51,318 nt of DNA. It comes from CAG-390 sp045633005. GTDB taxonomy: Bacteria > Bacillota > Clostridia > Oscillospirales > CAG-272. Under the pieces are notes generated by a model. That model did not search any database and was not told the origin of the DNA. It was given only the letters and a program-made list of their open reading frames with translations. A program made the position numbers and the translations under genes. The stretch is taken from positions 1 to 51,318 of the forward strand of contig JAZQXT010000062.1 of NCBI GenBank assembly GCA_045633005.1, written 5' to 3'. Shown here piece after piece: positions 40,416-50,390 of this stretch (positions are counted from its first letter, which is position 1; each line of letters begins with the position of its first letter).

Positions 40416-40970
40416 ATGAAACTCGACGTTAAATCTTACGAAGAAAAAATGCAAAAAACTCTCTCTGCTTATGAGGCAAACCTTGCCAACATCCGCGCAG
40501 GTCAGGCAAACCCCACGCTCATAAGCAAGATCAACTTTGAGTATTACGGCGCTCCCACGCCCGTAAACACCATGGCTGACGTTAAGGCTACCGACGCCAA
40601 GACCGTTACCATCACTCCCTTTGACCCCTCCACCCTTAAGGCAATTGAAAAGGCTATCCTTTCTTCCGATATCGGAATCACTCCCGCTAACGACGGTAAG
40701 GTTATCCGCCTTGTTTTCCCCCAGCCTACCGAGGAGCGCCGTAAGGAGATCGTAAAGCAGATCCAGAAGAGCGGCGAGGAAGCAAAGGTTGCCGTCAGAA
40801 ACATCCGCCGCGATGCTAACGAGCTTTGCAAGAAGATGAAGAAGGACGGCGAAATGACCGAGGATGAGCAGAAGGCATCTGAAAAGTCCGTTCAGGATGT
40901 GACCGATAAGTATATCAAGCTCGTTGACGAGGCCACCGACAAGAAGTCTAAGGCTATAATGAGCATCTGA
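40416..40970 (+). CDS. frr: Ribosome recycling factor
   Basis: This 184-residue RRF frees ribosomes after termination together with EF-G. Family motifs: YEANLANIRAGQANPTLISKI near 20, MADVKATDAKTVTITPFDPSTLKAIEKAI near 54, and VRNIRRDANELCKKMKKDGEMTEDEQ near 127. GGAGGATA precedes the ATG. It has the usual position after pyrH. Confidence 0.98.
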   Translation: MKLDVKSYEEKMQKTLSAYEANLANIRAGQANPTLISKINFEYYGAPTPVNTMADVKATDAKTVTITPFDPSTLKAIEKAILSSDIGITPANDGKVIRLVFPQPTEERRKEIVKQIQKSGEEAKVAVRNIRRDANELCKKMKKDGEMTEDEQKASEKSVQDVTDKYIKLVDEATDKKSKAIMSI

Positions 40971-40989
40971 CCGCTATTAATATTTTTTG

Positions 40990-41018
40990 ATCGGGGCAGG
41001 GCGTATACCTGCCCCGAT
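40990..41018 (+). terminator. Hairpin between frr and uppS (partial terminator or processing site)
   Basis: ATCGGGGCAGG (40990-41000) and CCTGCCCCGAT (41008-41018) form a perfect 11 bp stem. Only a weak T-rich stretch (ATATTTTTC) follows some 7 bases later, so partial attenuation or mRNA stabilisation is more likely than full termination. Confidence 0.6.
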
Positions 41019-41046
41019 ACACAATATTTTTCGGGAGTTCTTTTTT

Positions 41047-41754
41047 ATGAACACTAAAAATGCAAAGACCGTGGACGAAAGGCTAAAGCACATAGCCTTT
41101 ATTATGGACGGTAACGGCAGATGGGCGAAAAAACGCGGCTTGCCGCGAAGTGTCGGTCATAAATACGGCGCAAAGGCGTTTCGTAACGTGGTCGAGTATT
41201 GCGGTAAGATCGGCATAAAGCACGTCACCGTGTACGCCTTTTCAACTGAAAATTGGGGCAGACCGCAGGGCGAGATAGAGTCAATAATCGACCTTCTTGA
41301 TAAGTATATAGACGAGTGTGCGCAGAATATGGAGAAATACGACGTCCGCTTGCGCTTCGTCGGTGATATGACGCCCTTTGACGATAAGCTAAAGGCAAAG
41401 ATCAAGAACGTCGAGGAAATGACCAAGGATAAAAGCCTGCACCTTGACGTTGCGCTGAACTACGGCGGCAGGGCAGAGATAGTAAACGCTTGCAACCGCC
41501 TGATAGCAGAAGGCAAAGCCAATATAACCGAGGAAGATATTGCACGCTCGCTGTATACCGCAGGCTCGCCCGACCCCGACCTCATAGTTAGAACCGCGGG
41601 AGAGATGCGCCTATCAAACTTTTTGATGTGGCAATCCGCGTATTCGGAGTTTTATTTCACGGATACACTTTGGCCCGATATGTCGCCACGCGACGTTGAC
41701 CTCGCGGTCGAGGAATTTTACAAAAGAAAAAGACGCTTTGGAAAGGTCCTTTAA
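41047..41754 (+). CDS. uppS: Undecaprenyl diphosphate synthase (isoprenyl transferase)
   Basis: This 235-residue cis-prenyltransferase builds the C55 lipid carrier for peptidoglycan and wall polymers. HIAFIMDGNGRWAKKRGLPRSVGHKYGAKAF near 15 holds the catalytic Asp and diphosphate-binding residues, and LIVRTAGEMRLSNFLMWQSAYSEFYF near 184 is the second signature. ATG 41047 has CGGGAG upstream; the longer frame would begin inside the hairpin. cdsA follows after 3 bases. Confidence 0.97.
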   Translation: MNTKNAKTVDERLKHIAFIMDGNGRWAKKRGLPRSVGHKYGAKAFRNVVEYCGKIGIKHVTVYAFSTENWGRPQGEIESIIDLLDKYIDECAQNMEKYDVRLRFVGDMTPFDDKLKAKIKNVEEMTKDKSLHLDVALNYGGRAEIVNACNRLIAEGKANITEEDIARSLYTAGSPDPDLIVRTAGEMRLSNFLMWQSAYSEFYFTDTLWPDMSPRDVDLAVEEFYKRKRRFGKVL

Positions 41755-41757
41755 AAA

Positions 41758-42582
41758 ATGAAAACGAGAATTATAACGGGTGCAGTCCTTACGGCTGTGC
41801 TTATTCCTACGCTCATCTTTTCGCATACACCCCTTTTCGTAATAATGCTCGCGCTTTTCGCCTTTATGGGCGAGTACGAGATGCTTCACTGTCTCGGACT
41901 TGAAAAAAACATAGCAATATCGCTTCCCGCATATATTCTTGCCGTAGGACTTCCCGTTGGTGCAAGATATATAACGAACGGAATGTTTATGCAATACGCA
42001 TTCGTCGCAATAGCAATTTGCTTCCTCTGGATGCTTGCCGCATACACGTTCTCGAAGGGCAAGGTAACACTTGAGCAGGCGGGCGGCGCGGCAACGGGAT
42101 GCGTTTACGTCGCCGTAGCGTTTACCGCTATCATTCTTTTAAGGGATATTGCCGATACGGGCAAGTACGTTTATATGTTCATCTTCATCGGCGCGTGGAT
42201 AACTGACATTTTTGCGTATTTTACGGGAATGCTTTTCGGAAAGCATAAGCTTATCCCCGAGATCAGCCCCAAGAAGACCATCGAGGGCTCTGTCGGCGGC
42301 ACTCTCTTTTGCGCGGTCGCATTCGTTGTTTACGGCGTGATACTTGACCTTATCGGTGCCGATGTCAGCCTTAACTACGTCGCTCTTATCGTAGGCGGAC
42401 TTCTTGCCGCTATCGTATCGCAGATAGGCGACCTTATGTTTTCCGCTATCAAGCGCAGCCGCGGAATCAAGGACTACGGAAAGATATTCCCGGGTCACGG
42501 CGGCGTGCTTGACAGATTTGATTCCGCGCTTGCGGTTGCGGTAATACTCCTCGCCATTGAGTCTTGCGTAGACCTGCTTTAA
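41758..42582 (+). CDS. cdsA: Phosphatidate cytidylyltransferase
   Basis: This 274-residue integral membrane enzyme makes CDP-diacylglycerol for phospholipid synthesis. About seven helices; SPKKTIEGSVGGTL near 179 and the C-terminal signature KRSRGIKDYGKIFPGHGGVLDRFDS near 225 hold the metal- and substrate-binding residues. Normal length and place between uppS and dxr. Confidence 0.97.
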   Translation: MKTRIITGAVLTAVLIPTLIFSHTPLFVIMLALFAFMGEYEMLHCLGLEKNIAISLPAYILAVGLPVGARYITNGMFMQYAFVAIAICFLWMLAAYTFSKGKVTLEQAGGAATGCVYVAVAFTAIILLRDIADTGKYVYMFIFIGAWITDIFAYFTGMLFGKHKLIPEISPKKTIEGSVGGTLFCAVAFVVYGVILDLIGADVSLNYVALIVGGLLAAIVSQIGDLMFSAIKRSRGIKDYGKIFPGHGGVLDRFDSALAVAVILLAIESCVDLL

Positions 42583-42586
42583 TAAA

Positions 42587-43747
42587 ATGAAAAACAAAAG
42601 ATCTGTAATGATACTCGGCTCTACGGGTTCGGTAGGGCTTCAAGCCATTGACGTTGCGCGTGCGCAAGGCTACCGCGTCAGCGCGGTCTGCGCAAACACC
42701 AACGCCGCCGAGGTTGAAGCACAGGTGCGCGAGTTCGGTGCCATCGCCGCCGCTATGTCGGACGCTCGCGCCGCCGAGGAGCTTAAAGTAAGGCTTGCGG
42801 ACACAAATACGCGTGTGTATTCGGGTATTGACGGAATATGTGCGATGATATCCGAGGTCGAGGCTGATACCGCAGTAAATTCCATACTCGGTATGTCGGG
42901 GCTTATGCCAACGCTCGCCACGCTTGATTCGGGCAAAAATCTTGCGCTTGCGAATAAAGAGTCTCTCGTTATCGCGGGCAAGATAGTCATGAAGCGCGCC
43001 GCGGAAAAGGGGCTTGCGATCTCTCCCGTCGACAGCGAGCATTGCGCTATAGCACAATGCCTCAGAAGCGGAGTCAAAAACGAGATAAAAAGACTCATTC
43101 TTACCGCATCGGGCGGTCCGTTCTTTGGTAAAAAGCGCGAGGAGCTTGCCGCCATAACGGTGGAGCAGGCACTTGCTCACCCGACGTGGAAAATGGGCGC
43201 AAAGATAACCATCGACAGCGCAACGCTTATGAATAAGGGCTTTGAGCTTATCGAGGCGGCGCATCTCTTTGACGTTCCCGCAGAAAAGATAGACGTAATA
43301 GTTCACCGTGAAAGCGTTATACACTCTATGGTGGAGTATTGCGATAATTCCGTAATAGCACAGCTATCCGTGCCCGATATGCGCCTTTGCGTGCAGTACG
43401 GCGTGGAAGCGCCCGTAAGGCGCGAGGCGGTCATTCCTCAGCTTGATCTTACAAATCTCGGAAGCCTAACCTTTGCCACGCCCGACGAGGACACCTTCGT
43501 TCCGCTAAAGCTTGCCAAGGCGGCGTTTGCCGCAGGTGGAGCCGCACCCGCCGTTCTTCACGCCGCAAATGACGTGGCGGTCGAGCGCTTTATTGAGGGC
43601 AAGCTCTCATTCCTCGGCATATTCGACACGCTTTGCCGCGTGTGTGACGATATGGCGTATGCCCGCGACTGCACCGCTTTTGACGATATTATGGAGTGCG
43701 ACGGCGAGGCAAGGCGCAGAGCAGAGGCTTTTATAAACGCAAAATAA
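42587..43747 (+). CDS. dxr: 1-deoxy-D-xylulose 5-phosphate reductoisomerase
   Basis: This 386-residue enzyme makes 2-C-methyl-D-erythritol 4-phosphate in the MEP isoprenoid pathway with NADPH. GSTGSVGLQAIDV near 10 binds NADPH; LALANKESLV near 122, SPVDSEHCAIAQCL near 145 and HPTWKMGAKITIDSATLMNKGFE near 199 hold metal and substrate ligands. It pairs with ispG two genes on, so part of the MEP pathway is encoded in this operon. Confidence 0.97.
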   Translation: MKNKRSVMILGSTGSVGLQAIDVARAQGYRVSAVCANTNAAEVEAQVREFGAIAAAMSDARAAEELKVRLADTNTRVYSGIDGICAMISEVEADTAVNSILGMSGLMPTLATLDSGKNLALANKESLVIAGKIVMKRAAEKGLAISPVDSEHCAIAQCLRSGVKNEIKRLILTASGGPFFGKKREELAAITVEQALAHPTWKMGAKITIDSATLMNKGFELIEAAHLFDVPAEKIDVIVHRESVIHSMVEYCDNSVIAQLSVPDMRLCVQYGVEAPVRREAVIPQLDLTNLGSLTFATPDEDTFVPLKLAKAAFAAGGAAPAVLHAANDVAVERFIEGKLSFLGIFDTLCRVCDDMAYARDCTAFDDIMECDGEARRRAEAFINAK

Positions 43748-43768
43748 TCACCGAAAGGTATTTTATTA

Positions 43769-44803
43769 ATGACGATCCTTTATCTAATGTTAACGCTGCT
43801 CATGTTCGGCGTGCTCGTTACGCTCCACGAGGGCGGACATTTTCTCGTAGCAAGGCTCAACGGAATAACCGTAAACGAGTTTGCTATCGGAATGGGGCCG
43901 AAGATATTTTCGCACGTTTCCAAGAAAAGCGGAATACGCTATTCCGTGCGCGCTCTCCCGATCGGCGGTTACGTCAGTATGGAGGGCGAGGATTCGGAGT
44001 CGGAGGACCCCAACTCCTTCCTTAACAAAAACGTCTGGCGTAGGATATCGACCGTCTTTGCGGGCCCTGCCGTAAACCTCGTCGTCGGATTTTTGTGTAT
44101 GATACTCCTCGTTACAATGGGGTCAAATCTCGCCACGACCGAGATACACAGCTTTGCCGCAGAGGGCGCTGTCAGCAACGCTCAACTTATGGCGGGGGAC
44201 GAGGTCGTAAAGGTCGGCTCAACGAGCGTACACACGGGCAATGAGCTTACCTACGAAATAATGAATCAGGGCTACAAGCCCGTTGATATTACGGTCATCC
44301 GCGACGGTCAGACCGTAATTCTTGAGGACGTGGTGTTTCCCACGTTTGAGGATTCGGGCGCAACCTTCGGGCAGTACGATTTTTACGTCGTAGCCGCAAC
44401 CAAGAGCGTAGGAAGCGTTATATATCATTCCTTCTGGCGCTCAATTTCGACCGTCAAAATGGTTTGGGATTCACTCACGGGCATTTTCAGCGGTCGCTTC
44501 GGCGTACAGTCGATATCAGGCCCTATCGGAGTTGCCGAGGTAGTCGGTGAGGCGACGAAAAGCGCATTCCCGATACAAAATCTCGTGTATCTTTTGGCTC
44601 TGCTTTCGATAAACCTCGGAGTTATGAATTTCCTGCCGATACCTGGGCTTGACGGCGGCAGACTTCTGTTCCTCTTGATAGAAGCGGTTACAGGTCATCA
44701 CCTTGACCGTAGGATAGAGGGATATATCAACGCCGTTTGCGTAATGCTTTTGCTCGCGCTGATAATCCTCGTCGGAGTCAAGGATATAGTTAATCTATTT
44801 TAG
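43769..44803 (+). CDS. rseP: Site-2 intramembrane metalloprotease RseP
   Basis: This 344-residue membrane protease has the zinc site H20-E-G-G-H24 in the first helix, a PDZ domain (AQLMAGDEVVKVGSTSV near 135) and the second metal motif GLDGGRLLFLLIEAVTG near 294. It cleaves membrane-embedded anti-sigma factors or signal-peptide remnants. Conserved position between dxr and ispG. The ribosome site is a modest GAAAGG. Confidence 0.95.
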   Translation: MTILYLMLTLLMFGVLVTLHEGGHFLVARLNGITVNEFAIGMGPKIFSHVSKKSGIRYSVRALPIGGYVSMEGEDSESEDPNSFLNKNVWRRISTVFAGPAVNLVVGFLCMILLVTMGSNLATTEIHSFAAEGAVSNAQLMAGDEVVKVGSTSVHTGNELTYEIMNQGYKPVDITVIRDGQTVILEDVVFPTFEDSGATFGQYDFYVVAATKSVGSVIYHSFWRSISTVKMVWDSLTGIFSGRFGVQSISGPIGVAEVVGEATKSAFPIQNLVYLLALLSINLGVMNFLPIPGLDGGRLLFLLIEAVTGHHLDRRIEGYINAVCVMLLLALIILVGVKDIVNLF

Positions 44804-44823
44804 TTTATTTTAGGAGATAACAA

Positions 44824-45897
44824 ATGGTTCGCAGAAGTACAAAGGGAGTAATGGTCGGCGGCGTTATGGTCGGCGGCGGCGCAAGGATATCCGTTCAGTC
44901 GATGACGAATACGGACACGCACGACGCGCAAGCAACCGTCAGGCAGATCACCGCGCTCAAAAACGCGGGCTGTGATATCGTGCGAATAGCCGTTCCCGAT
45001 ATCGAAGCGGCGGAGACGGTCAAGTATATAAAGAGCCGCATTCCCGAAATCCCTCTTGTTGCGGACATTCATTTTGATTATAGGATCGCGCTCAAATGCG
45101 CCGAATACGGCGTTGACAAGATCCGAATAAATCCGGGTAATATAGGAGATGAGGAAAGAGTCCGCGCGGTGTGCGCCGCGTGCCGCGAGCGAAATATCCC
45201 GATAAGGATAGGCGTAAACGGCGGCTCGCTTGAAAAGCATCTTCTTGAAAAGTACGGCGCACCTACCCCCGAGGCACTTTTTGAAAGCGCAGAGGGGCAT
45301 ATACGCCTGCTTAACAAATTTGATTTTGACGATATAGTTATTTCAGTAAAATCGTCGGACGTTTCTTCCGCCGTTGCCGCTTGCAGATACGTCGCGGAGC
45401 GGTGCAATTATCCGCTTCACATAGGCGTTACCGAGGCAGGAAGCAGTAGGATGGGAATTATCAAAAACGCCGCCGCCCTCGGTGCGCTCATAAGCGCAGG
45501 AATAGGTGACACGGTAAGGATTTCGCTTACCGAAGATCCCTCCGAGGAGGTAAGAGCCGCCAAGGACATTCTCCGTGCTCTCGGATGCGAGGGACACGAG
45601 GGAATGGACGTGGTTTCGTGCCCCACCTGCGGAAGAACGAAGATAGACCTTGTGCCGCTTGTGGCGGCGTTTGAGGATGCCGCAAGAGCCGAGGGGCTTA
45701 CACACCTGCCGATAAAGGTCGCGCTTATGGGATGCGTTGTTAACGGTCCGGGCGAGGCTCGCGAGGCTGACGTAGGTATTGCGGGCGGCAAGGGCGAGGC
45801 ACTTCTTTTTGCCCACGGCGAAACTATCAAAAAAATTAATGAGGATGAGATAATTCCAACGCTTATATCCTATATCAAGGAGAATTTTTTGAAATAA
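44824..45897 (+). CDS. ispG: 4-hydroxy-3-methylbut-2-enyl diphosphate synthase
   Basis: This 357-residue [4Fe-4S] enzyme performs the penultimate step of the MEP pathway, using reduced ferredoxin or flavodoxin. It has a TIM-barrel start (VQSMTNTDTHDAQATVRQI) with VADIHFDYRIAL and KIRINPGNIG; cluster ligands are in SCPTCGRTKIDL near 260 and MGCVVNGPGEA near 300. Full length for the bacterial two-domain form. Confidence 0.97.
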   Translation: MVRRSTKGVMVGGVMVGGGARISVQSMTNTDTHDAQATVRQITALKNAGCDIVRIAVPDIEAAETVKYIKSRIPEIPLVADIHFDYRIALKCAEYGVDKIRINPGNIGDEERVRAVCAACRERNIPIRIGVNGGSLEKHLLEKYGAPTPEALFESAEGHIRLLNKFDFDDIVISVKSSDVSSAVAACRYVAERCNYPLHIGVTEAGSSRMGIIKNAAALGALISAGIGDTVRISLTEDPSEEVRAAKDILRALGCEGHEGMDVVSCPTCGRTKIDLVPLVAAFEDAARAEGLTHLPIKVALMGCVVNGPGEAREADVGIAGGKGEALLFAHGETIKKINEDEIIPTLISYIKENFLK

Positions 45898-45918
45898 GCG
45901 TTTGGTGCTTTATAAAAA

Positions 45919-48900
45919 ATGAAAACCTTACGAGAGCTTTTTACTAAATACTCTCCCGACGGTAAATGCGGTGATTTTTTCGACTCGGTCAGGGAATACA
46001 CCGTCCGTAGATCCAACGAGCGCAAGGAATTTTTTGAGATCGACGTAAAGCTCGATGCTACCGTTCCGAAATCCGTTATCTACGAAGCCGAGGAGGGAAT
46101 AAGAGACGCATACGAGGGGCTGTACCTCGTGCGCTTCGTACCAAAGTATCCGACGTCTCTTTTTGGATACGATTATATAAAAGAGCTTATCGCCGAAACT
46201 GAAAGAGTCGGCGGTCTCGCTCGCGGATTTTTCACGGATTGTGATTATTCTCTGACGGACGGCGAGCTTAACATAACTATCCGCTTTGGTCAAGGCGGCG
46301 TTGATTTTCTGACGCTTGGCAAAACCGAGAGCCTTATGGCGAAAATAATAAAAAATGAGTTCGACGTTTCTTTGAAGGTCGAGATCAAGGAGAGCGACGA
46401 TGCGCTTTCGTATTTTGAAAGCGAAGCCGCAAAAAGCTTTAAAGCGGAGCTTGACAGAAAGTGCAAGCAATCACTTGAAAGCTATAATCCAAATGAAAAG
46501 CAACACTCGGACGAGACGGAAGCCGATGCGCCGACGGACGATAAGCCCGATCTTGCAAGGCTTTGGTCACCTTATGACGAAAACGCTATCGCAATAGTTG
46601 AGGACGGCGTTTGTACCATAGGCTCTGCCGTCTTTGATATTTCCGCGCCCGAATATTTCTACGGCGAGGAGTTTAAGATAACCCCCGATTCGATATCCAG
46701 CTTGCGCACGAATAAGCGCGGCGCGGTGATACTCGGTACGGTCTGCAACTGTAAGAGCGAGGACAGATTTAAGGGTAAGTTCCTCGTTACCTTTGGACTT
46801 TTCGACTCAAACGCAACTATGCTCGTCCGCTTCCCGTTCTGCTCCGAGGAGGAGGCAGGGGAGATAGCGGGGCAGTTCCCGAACGGTAAATGCCTTGCGG
46901 CGTACGGCGACGTAAAGCGCGACGTGAAATCGGGCGATATGTATCTTGAGCCGAAGTCCTTTGCGGTGATAAAAAAATTCGGCAGAAAGGACACCGCTCC
47001 CGAAAAGCGAGTAGAGCTACATCTGCACACCAATATGTCCGCTATGGACGCGCTAATCGCCCCCGATGCCGCGATAAAAACGGCTATGAAGTGGGGACAC
47101 CGCGCGGTAGCCATTACCGACCACGGCAACGTTCAGGGCTTCCCTGACGCTATGCTCACGCTCGATAAGATATACGGCAGAGATTGCGAGATTCCCGAGG
47201 AGGAGCGCTTCAAGGTCCTTTACGGAATGGAGGCGTATTTTGTAAACGATACCGCAAGTCCGCTTTACGGCAAATACGACGGCGATTTTGACAACGAAAC
47301 CGTAGTTTTTGACCTTGAGACCACGGGACTTTCCGCAAAGACTTGCAAAATTATAGAAATAGGCGCCGTCAAGGTAAAGGACGGCAAGGTGATCGAGCGT
47401 TTTTCAACCTTCGTCGATCCCGAAACTCCCATTTCTGACGAAATAACGCGCCTTACCTCGATAACGAACGAGGATGTGGCGGGTGCTCCGAAAATCGAGG
47501 AGATACTTCCCAAATTCCTTGATTTTATCGACGGTTGCTTGCTTGTCGCGCATAACGCCGACTTTGATACGAGCTTTATCCGCGCCGAATGCACAAGGCT
47601 TGGATATGAATTCAAAAATCCATATCTTGATACCGTCGGACTTTCGCGCTTTTTGAACACCGACTTAAAGAGTCATAAGCTCGACGTTGTGGCAAAGTAT
47701 TTCGGTCTTGCCGATTTCCACCATCACCGCGCTGTTGACGATGCAAACATCCTTGCGGAGATCTATTTCTGCATGGTCGAAAAAATGCGCAAGTTCGAGC
47801 TTAATACCTTTGCCGATATGACGCGCGAGGTCAAGGCTAATGCAGACCCCTTGAAGCTAAAGCCCTACCACCTGATAATACTCGTAAAAAATAAGACGGG
47901 ACTTAAAAATCTCTACCGCCTTATTTCAATGAGCTATCTTAATTACTACCACAGAAACCCGCGTATCCCCAAAACGCAGCTCGAAAAGTACCGCGAGGGA
48001 CTTATTATAGGTTCCGCCTGCTCCGCGGGCGAGCTTTATTCCGCGATACTCGACAGTAAATCCGACGCAGAGCTTGAGGATATCGCGTCCTTCTACGACT
48101 ATCTTGAGGTTCAGCCCATAGCAAACGACGGCTATCTCGTTGCCGAGGGCACCGTCGAGAGTGACGAGGCTTTGCGAGATATCAACCGAAAGATATGTGC
48201 GCTTGGCGAAAAGCTCGGCAAGCCCGTAGTCGCAACGTCCGATGCGCATTTTATAGACCCCGAGGACGAGGTGTACCGCAGGATACTTCTTGCGGGTATG
48301 AAGTTCAAGGATGCGGACAAGCCCACGCCGATCTTCTGGCGCACGACCGACCAGATGCTTGAGGAGTTTTCATATCTCGGTGCTGACAAGGCGTATGAGA
48401 TAGTCGTTAAAAACTCAAACGATATAGCCGACAGCATCGAGCGCATACGCCCCATACCCCCCGGTACCTATACGCCGCATATCGAAGGCTCTGACGATGA
48501 GCTTCGTGAAAAGTGCTGGGCAAGAGCTCGCGCAATGTACGGCGAGGACCTTCCCGAGCTTGTAAAAAGCCGCCTTGAGACCGAGCTTGAATCCATTATC
48601 AAGCACGGCTTTGCGGTTCTTTACATAATTGCGGAAAGACTTGTTAAATACAGCGAAAGTCAAGGATATCTCGTTGGCTCGCGTGGCTCCGTCGGCTCGT
48701 CCTTCGTTGCTACGATGGCGGGTATATCCGAGGTAAACCCGCTTCCGCCGCACTATTACTGCAAAAAATGTCAGTACAATGATTTTTCAAACCCCAACCG
48801 AGTAGGTTCGGGCTTCGATCTTCCTACGGCGTATTGTCCCGTATGCGGCGAAAAGCTTGAGCAGGACGGTCAGGATATTCCCTTTGAGACCTTCTTGGGC

Positions 48901-50382
48901 TTCAAGGGAGATAAATCCCCCGATATCGACCTTAACTTTTCGGGCGACGTTCAGGGCAGAGTCCATAAATTCACCGAGGAACTTTTCGGTGCGGAAAACG
49001 TTTTCCGCGCCGGAACACTCGGCACTCTTGCCGATAAAACAGCCTTTGGCTTCGTAATGAAATATTACGAGAGCAAGGGGCAGTCTCTTTGCCGCGCGGA
49101 GATAGATCGTATAATTACCTGTTGCATGGGCGTCAAGCGCACAACGGGCCAGCATCCCGGCGGCATAATAGTTGTACCGCGAGAGTATGAGGTATACGAC
49201 TTCACCCCCGTTCAGCATCCCGCCGACGACCCGAAATCCGATATCGTAACGACGCACTTTGCGTTCTCGTATCTTCACGATACCATTCTTAAGCTTGACG
49301 AGCTTGGACACGATATTCCGACAAAGTACAAGATGCTTGAAAAATACAGCGGAATCTCGGTCATGGACGTGGCGATGAACGACCCAAGCGTTTACGCTAT
49401 CTTTGAGTCAACGGATTCTCTCGGTATTCCGCAGATGGATAGGGAGGACCGCAAGACGAAATTGCTTGGTCTTTCCGTCGGAACTCTCGGACTTCCCGAG
49501 TTTGGTACTAACTTCATTCAAGGCGTTCTTATGGATGCAAAGCCTAAAAACTTTGCCGACCTTATGCAGATTTCGGGACTTACGCACGGCACGGACGTGT
49601 GGCTCGGCAACGCGCAGGATCTTATCAAGGACGGCGTTTGTACGATTTCCGAGGTTGTCGGAACTCGTGACGGTATCATGCTTGACCTTATCCGCTACGG
49701 CGTTGACAAGCTCTTGTCGTTTAAGATAATGGAGTTCGTCCGCAAGAATAAAAAGGGTATCAGGATACCCGACGAAATGCAGGATGCTATGCACGCCGTC
49801 GGTGTTCCGCAATGGTATATAGATTCCCTGCAAAAGATAAAGTATATGTTCCCAAAGGCACACGCCGCCGCATACGTTATGTCGGCAATACGCCTTGCGT
49901 GGTACAAGGTGCACGAGCCCGTTGCGTTTTATTGCGCCATCCTCACCGTTGCGCCCGACGGCTTTGACGGTCAGATAGTTTCAAGAGGACGCGATTATAT
50001 ACTTGCGGAAATGCAAAGGATAGAAAATCTCGGCAAGGAAGCCACCCAAAAGGATAAGGCGACCTTCTCCGCGCTCCAACTTGCAAACGAGGCGATAATG
50101 CGCGGCATCAGATTTTTGCCCGTAAGCCTTAAACGCTCCGATGCAAGGGAGTTTTTGCCCGAGGGTGAAAACATAAGAATGCCGTTAAGCTCTCTGCCCG
50201 GACTCGGCGTTAACGCCGCTATCAGCATAGCGCAGGCAAGGGACGAGGAGCCGTTCTTCTCCGTTGAGGACGTAAGAGAGCGCGCAAAGGTAAATAAATC
50301 GGTAATGGAGATACTTCGAGCATACGGCGCGTTTGACGGACTCTCCGAGACCGACCAGATATCAATGTTTGATTTGTTTTAA
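45919..50382 (+). CDS. polC: DNA polymerase III PolC (Gram-positive replicase)
   Basis: This 1487-residue replicative polymerase has an N-terminal domain (1-220), an OB-fold (about 245-345), PHP part 1 (VELHLHTNMSAMDAL near 364), an inserted 3'-5' proofreading exonuclease (VVFDLETTG near 462; HNADFDTSF; HHRAVDDA), PHP part 2 with DAHFI, a zinc-binding region (CKKCQY and CPVCGEK near 950-975), and the palm/fingers with DKSPDIDLNFSG near 998 and the C-terminal HhH segment LPGLGVNAA. All domains are present and uninterrupted. The ribosome site is weak. It is the last gene of the pyrH operon. Confidence 0.98.
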   Translation: MKTLRELFTKYSPDGKCGDFFDSVREYTVRRSNERKEFFEIDVKLDATVPKSVIYEAEEGIRDAYEGLYLVRFVPKYPTSLFGYDYIKELIAETERVGGLARGFFTDCDYSLTDGELNITIRFGQGGVDFLTLGKTESLMAKIIKNEFDVSLKVEIKESDDALSYFESEAAKSFKAELDRKCKQSLESYNPNEKQHSDETEADAPTDDKPDLARLWSPYDENAIAIVEDGVCTIGSAVFDISAPEYFYGEEFKITPDSISSLRTNKRGAVILGTVCNCKSEDRFKGKFLVTFGLFDSNATMLVRFPFCSEEEAGEIAGQFPNGKCLAAYGDVKRDVKSGDMYLEPKSFAVIKKFGRKDTAPEKRVELHLHTNMSAMDALIAPDAAIKTAMKWGHRAVAITDHGNVQGFPDAMLTLDKIYGRDCEIPEEERFKVLYGMEAYFVNDTASPLYGKYDGDFDNETVVFDLETTGLSAKTCKIIEIGAVKVKDGKVIERFSTFVDPETPISDEITRLTSITNEDVAGAPKIEEILPKFLDFIDGCLLVAHNADFDTSFIRAECTRLGYEFKNPYLDTVGLSRFLNTDLKSHKLDVVAKYFGLADFHHHRAVDDANILAEIYFCMVEKMRKFELNTFADMTREVKANADPLKLKPYHLIILVKNKTGLKNLYRLISMSYLNYYHRNPRIPKTQLEKYREGLIIGSACSAGELYSAILDSKSDAELEDIASFYDYLEVQPIANDGYLVAEGTVESDEALRDINRKICALGEKLGKPVVATSDAHFIDPEDEVYRRILLAGMKFKDADKPTPIFWRTTDQMLEEFSYLGADKAYEIVVKNSNDIADSIERIRPIPPGTYTPHIEGSDDELREKCWARARAMYGEDLPELVKSRLETELESIIKHGFAVLYIIAERLVKYSESQGYLVGSRGSVGSSFVATMAGISEVNPLPPHYYCKKCQYNDFSNPNRVGSGFDLPTAYCPVCGEKLEQDGQDIPFETFLGFKGDKSPDIDLNFSGDVQGRVHKFTEELFGAENVFRAGTLGTLADKTAFGFVMKYYESKGQSLCRAEIDRIITCCMGVKRTTGQHPGGIIVVPREYEVYDFTPVQHPADDPKSDIVTTHFAFSYLHDTILKLDELGHDIPTKYKMLEKYSGISVMDVAMNDPSVYAIFESTDSLGIPQMDREDRKTKLLGLSVGTLGLPEFGTNFIQGVLMDAKPKNFADLMQISGLTHGTDVWLGNAQDLIKDGVCTISEVVGTRDGIMLDLIRYGVDKLLSFKIMEFVRKNKKGIRIPDEMQDAMHAVGVPQWYIDSLQKIKYMFPKAHAAAYVMSAIRLAWYKVHEPVAFYCAILTVAPDGFDGQIVSRGRDYILAEMQRIENLGKEATQKDKATFSALQLANEAIMRGIRFLPVSLKRSDAREFLPEGENIRMPLSSLPGLGVNAAISIAQARDEEPFFSVEDVRERAKVNKSVMEILRAYGAFDGLSETDQISMFDLF

Positions 50383-50390
50383 GGATAATA